A stretch of 64,000 nucleotides of DNA from DASXUC01 sp036505015 (GTDB lineage: Bacteria; Sysuimicrobiota; Sysuimicrobiia; Sysuimicrobiales; Kaftiobacteriaceae): the NCBI GenBank assembly GCA_036505015.1, contig DASXUC010000071.1:83024-147023 (forward strand), written 5' to 3'. The translations under genes were made by a program, and so were the position numbers. Of this stretch, positions 61,235 to 64,000 are shown piece after piece. Under the pieces are notes generated by a model. The model worked only from the letters and a program-made list of their open reading frames with translations, had not been told where the DNA came from and searched no databases. The stretch's first letter is position 1, and each line of letters begins with the position of its first letter.

Positions 61235-63235
61235 CTAGCGTACCACCGTCAGAAAGGCGATCAAGACATTGCCCAGCGCATGCGGCACGATCAGGCCCAG
61301 CGCGCTGCGCGTCCGGCTCCGGATGAGGCCAAACCCCAATCCGGTGACCATCGCCCAGGCGATCGCCTCAGCGGGCAGGCCCACCTGCACGACCATGCCG
61401 ATCAGGGTGGTCGCGCCGATGGCGACCGGCACCCCCTTCCACGACACGAGCGCCGGGAACGCCTGACCGCGCAGCCAGAGTTCGATTGCCGCTGCGATCA
61501 GCAGCTGCCGCAGCGCGAGCCCCCACCCCCACTCCGGAACCGTGATGTCCATCGGGATCTCGTTCGCTCGGAATGCAATGACCACGACCGTCCAGAGCGC
61601 GGCAACTAATGCGGCACCGAGAACGGTGGCTGCCACCAGTCCTCGCCATGCCATCTGCGCGCCTCCCGCCGGGCTGCCGATTCGACCCAATGCGAAGATG
61701 CCCACGAACCCCAGCAGCGTGGCAACCCACGACCACCAGGGGGAGCGGATCGCCAGCAGCGAGCCGGCGGCCAGAAGCGGCAACAGGCACGCGACGACGG
61801 CGGCGCGGAATTCCTTCCGCCGCACTTCGGCCGCCAGATCGTCCCGCCGCAGCAGCGTGGCCGCGATCGCGCCGACGACCATTAGCTGAGCAAACCAGTC
61901 CCCCCACCGCGCGTAGGGAGTCGATGTCCGCAGGAGTGTCACGCGACCCCGGAGGACGCCCGGTTCCCCGACCGGCAGCGATGCAGCAATGCGCCCGGAT
62001 GGGTCGACGATCTCTGACAACCCTGAATTCGACGCCTGGATGACCCAGCGGCCGGTCTCGACCGCGCGCAGTGGTGCGAACCGTGCGTGCTGGAGGGGAC
62101 CTGCCGTGCCATCCGACCAGGCGTCGTTCGTAATGACCACCACGACCTCAGCCCCGTCGCGGACCAGGTCCCGGCTCACCTCGGGGAAGATGGACTCAAA
62201 ACAGATGGCCACCCCAAGCGGTCCGAGCGGCGTCGACATCGGGCTGTGCCCGAGCCCCGGCTGGATGCCGGATTCGGCGAATGCCACCAGACGAACCTTG
62301 TCGTATCGATCCACCGCCGCCCCGCTGGGCGCGACGGCGACGGCGATGTTTGACCGTCCGTGTTCGAGGCTCGTTGCGATGAGCGTCGAGCGGGCGGAGC
62401 GGGCCCACGCGCCGAGCATGGGCAGCAGCCCGCGGCCGCCGAAGATGTCAGAGGGCAACGCCGTCTCCGGCATGATGATCAGATCCGTCGGCGCGGACGC
62501 CGCCTGCCCGACGAGATTACGCAGCAGTGCCAGGTTGTTGCTGGCGGCGTGGGGATCAAACTTCAGCGGGGGCGGGACGTTGGGTTGAAGCGTGGCCACG
62601 CGCAGCGATCCCTGCGCCGGGGCCGGCATCGCCCCGAGTCCCCATGCCGCGACAGCAGCGACCAAGAGTCCGGGCGCAATCAGCGCCGCGGGCCGCCGCG
62701 TCAGCACCACGGCTGCGAGAGCGGCATTGACCAGGGCGATGAGAAACGAGATCCCGTACACGCCGCTGATCCGGGCGACCTGGAGAACCGGGATCGCGGC
62801 GTGCTGGCTTACCCCCAGCAGCGCCCAGGGAAATCCGAATACGCCGATCGAGCGTACATACTCCAGAGCGGTCCACACAAGCGGAACCAACCACACCGAC
62901 CGCACGATCGGGCGGCCCCCGGCAAGCCATCGGTACAGTCCCGCGAAAGCGCCGATGTAGAGCCCGAGGTAGGCCGCCAGCAGCAGCCAGGGGACGATGC
63001 CAAACAGCCGCATCCACGAGAGGATGATCGCGAATCCCAGAAAGCCACTGAGATAGCCGAGGACGAACGACTCGCGTGGACTGCTGTTCGCGATGGAGAC
63101 GAGCAGCGGTACAAGAGCGATCCAGGCAAGATAGCCGGCGTCAACGCTGGGGAACGCGAGGGAGAAAAAGATGCCTGAGAGAACCGGCAGGAACAGCCGC
63201 CGGACGGCCGCGGTTATTCGTCTTTCCCGTGACAC
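61235..63235 (-). CDS. lnt: Apolipoprotein N-acyltransferase fused to a CPBP-like domain
   Basis: A 666-aa membrane protein from GTG 63235, overlapping secA by 22 nt. Residues 1 to about 200 are the Lnt membrane domain (SLAFPSVDAGYLAWIALVPL). The nitrilase domain (about 200-430) has the catalytic triad in MPETALPSD (Glu), RYDKVRLVAF (Lys) and GVAICFESIFPE (Cys), with the essential TNDAWS segment. The C-terminal 200 residues form a further membrane domain ending in IELWLRGQ and PHALGNVLIAFL, resembling CPBP intramembrane proteases (ExxxR and HxxxN). Lnt N-acylates lipoproteins. The CPBP-like tail is unusual; its first Glu of the EE pair appears replaced. Confidence 0.85.
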   Translation of the reverse strand: MSRERRITAAVRRLFLPVLSGIFFSLAFPSVDAGYLAWIALVPLLVSIANSSPRESFVLGYLSGFLGFAIILSWMRLFGIVPWLLLAAYLGLYIGAFAGLYRWLAGGRPIVRSVWLVPLVWTALEYVRSIGVFGFPWALLGVSQHAAIPVLQVARISGVYGISFLIALVNAALAAVVLTRRPAALIAPGLLVAAVAAWGLGAMPAPAQGSLRVATLQPNVPPPLKFDPHAASNNLALLRNLVGQAASAPTDLIIMPETALPSDIFGGRGLLPMLGAWARSARSTLIATSLEHGRSNIAVAVAPSGAAVDRYDKVRLVAFAESGIQPGLGHSPMSTPLGPLGVAICFESIFPEVSRDLVRDGAEVVVVITNDAWSDGTAGPLQHARFAPLRAVETGRWVIQASNSGLSEIVDPSGRIAASLPVGEPGVLRGRVTLLRTSTPYARWGDWFAQLMVVGAIAATLLRRDDLAAEVRRKEFRAAVVACLLPLLAAGSLLAIRSPWWSWVATLLGFVGIFALGRIGSPAGGAQMAWRGLVAATVLGAALVAALWTVVVIAFRANEIPMDITVPEWGWGLALRQLLIAAAIELWLRGQAFPALVSWKGVPVAIGATTLIGMVVQVGLPAEAIAWAMVTGLGFGLIRSRTRSALGLIVPHALGNVLIAFLTVVR

Positions 63236-64000
63236 TTCTTGTATTTCTTGCCGCTCCCGCACCAGCAGGGATCGTTGCGCCCGATCTTGCGGGACTCGGC
63301 GGGCGTCGCGGCGGTGGCCGTCGAAGTGCGCGCCGAGCGCCCTGAACCACCCGGTCCGCCCGCATGCAGGGCCCGCGCCACCGGACGGGCCCCGGACGGC
63401 TCCGATTCCACCTGCACGCGGAACAGGAACTGAACGGTTTCCTCCTGCACCGCGTCCATCATCTGCTGGAACAGCGCATACCCTTCGCGCTGGTATTCGA
63501 CCAGCGGGCTGACCTGTGCATACGCCCGCAGCCCGATCCCTTCCCGCAGCGCTTCCATGTTGTAGAGATGGTCGATCCACTTGCGGTCGATCGTCTGCAG
63601 CAGCACCAGCCGTTCGATCGTCGGGAAGTCCTCTCCGACCTCGCCGGCCTTCTTTTCGTAGACCGCCAGGGCCGCCGACGTCAGCGCATCCTTCAGCTCC
63701 TCGGATGACCGGTCCGCCGCCACCCCCACGTCGGCGAGGGCCGGCGCGAGCTGTGCGGCGCTTTCGGCCAGCCCGTCGAGATCCCACTCCTCGGGATGGG
63801 TGCCGCCCGGACAGTGGGCGTCCACGGTGCGCTCGACGAGACGTTCAACCATGTCCAGAATGTTGTCGCGGATCTCCTCGCCGGCCAGCACCTTGCGGCG
63901 CTCGCTGTAGATCAGCTTGCGCTGCACGTTCATCACGTCGTCGTATTCGAGGACGTGCTTGCGGACGTCGAAATGGTACTGCTCCACTTTGCGCTGCGCG
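63214..64000 (-). CDS. secA: Preprotein translocase ATPase SecA, C-terminal part
   Basis: The last 262 or so residues are present; the gene continues past the right edge. The visible part includes HFDVRKHVLEYDDVMNVQRK in the helical scaffold, IDRKWIDHLYNMEALREGIGL, QEGYALFQQMMDAV-like sequence, and the zinc-binding tail RNDPCWCGSGKKYKKCH (CxC-x8-CH), which binds SecB or lipids. SecA drives protein export through SecYEG. The stop TAA 63214 lies inside the lnt start region. Confidence 0.96.
   Translation of the reverse strand, partial: AQRKVEQYHFDVRKHVLEYDDVMNVQRKLIYSERRKVLAGEEIRDNILDMVERLVERTVDAHCPGGTHPEEWDLDGLAESAAQLAPALADVGVAADRSSEELKDALTSAALAVYEKKAGEVGEDFPTIERLVLLQTIDRKWIDHLYNMEALREGIGLRAYAQVSPLVEYQREGYALFQQMMDAVQEETVQFLFRVQVESEPSGARPVARALHAGGPGGSGRSARTSTATAATPAESRKIGRNDPCWCGSGKKYKKCHGKDE

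Overview
The window is a 64 kb, high-GC chromosomal segment of a bacterium. Genes are densely packed, mostly on the minus strand, with many 1-20 nt overlaps and frequent GTG/TTG starts. There is no transposase, integrase, phage gene or CRISPR array. The species cannot be named from the sequence. An EnvC-like M23 protein with FtsEX and a CtpA-type protease, an apolipoprotein N-acyltransferase, a CsaB pyruvyl transferase (S-layer anchoring) and a SpoVS together suggest a deep-branching diderm of the Terrabacteria type (Armatimonadota-, Deinococcota- or Sysuimicrobiota-like). That placement is inference.

Layout. 1-0.6 kb: an Rrf2 regulator with a visible operator, followed by the start of a lipoprotein gene. 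0.86-4.85 kb (+): a KdpDE-like two-component system without the KdpD input domain, next to a KimA/YdaO-like potassium transporter. 4.93-5.7 kb: tmRNA with promoter and terminator, then a decayed duplicate of its 3' tail. 5.7-14 kb (-): a giant cyclic beta-1,2-glucan synthase-like protein. 14.4-18.8 kb (-): two unknown membrane proteins, smpB, a hotdog thioesterase, and mogA-moaC-moeA (molybdenum cofactor). 18.75-22.65 kb (-): kbl-tdh (threonine catabolism) and an HprK/PEPCK-like kinase. 22.8-25.8 kb (+): DUF2231 protein and a PhoBR-like pair. 25.8-33.9 kb (-): livKHMGF branched-chain amino-acid importer, proline dehydrogenase and glutamate dehydrogenase. 33.9-39.2 kb (-): cell-division and peptidoglycan-remodelling block (ftsE, ftsX, M23, ctpA, divergent deacetylase). 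39.2-42.7 kb: surE, cutA, a HEAT-repeat protein, a nuclease-like protein and hpt.

42.7-49.1 kb is accessory: an NCS2 permease pseudogene, a 1051-aa STAND-SARP regulator, a secreted peptide with tandem 16-residue repeats, a VOC pseudogene, tRNA-Gln and three small-enzyme-like genes. 49.1-55 kb (-): glnS, a two-gene ABC transporter, a small M50-type membrane protease, two or three very short peptide genes with strong ribosome-binding sites, and gltX. 55-64 kb (-): prs, spoVS, csaB, DUF5693, DUF2993, prfB with its programmed frameshift, an Lnt-CPBP fusion and the 3' part of secA.

The metabolic genes point to a heterotroph that takes up and degrades amino acids (branched-chain, threonine, proline, glutamate) and makes molybdenum cofactor. 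The strongest leads for something undescribed are (1) the peptide-M50-ABC cluster at 50.9-53.5 kb, (2) the repeat peptide beside the STAND-SARP regulator at 43.4-46.9 kb, and (3) a scattered family of intergenic hairpins whose arms are tandem 7-, 8- or 9-nt words, different at almost every locus, which extend or replace the ends of neighbouring genes.
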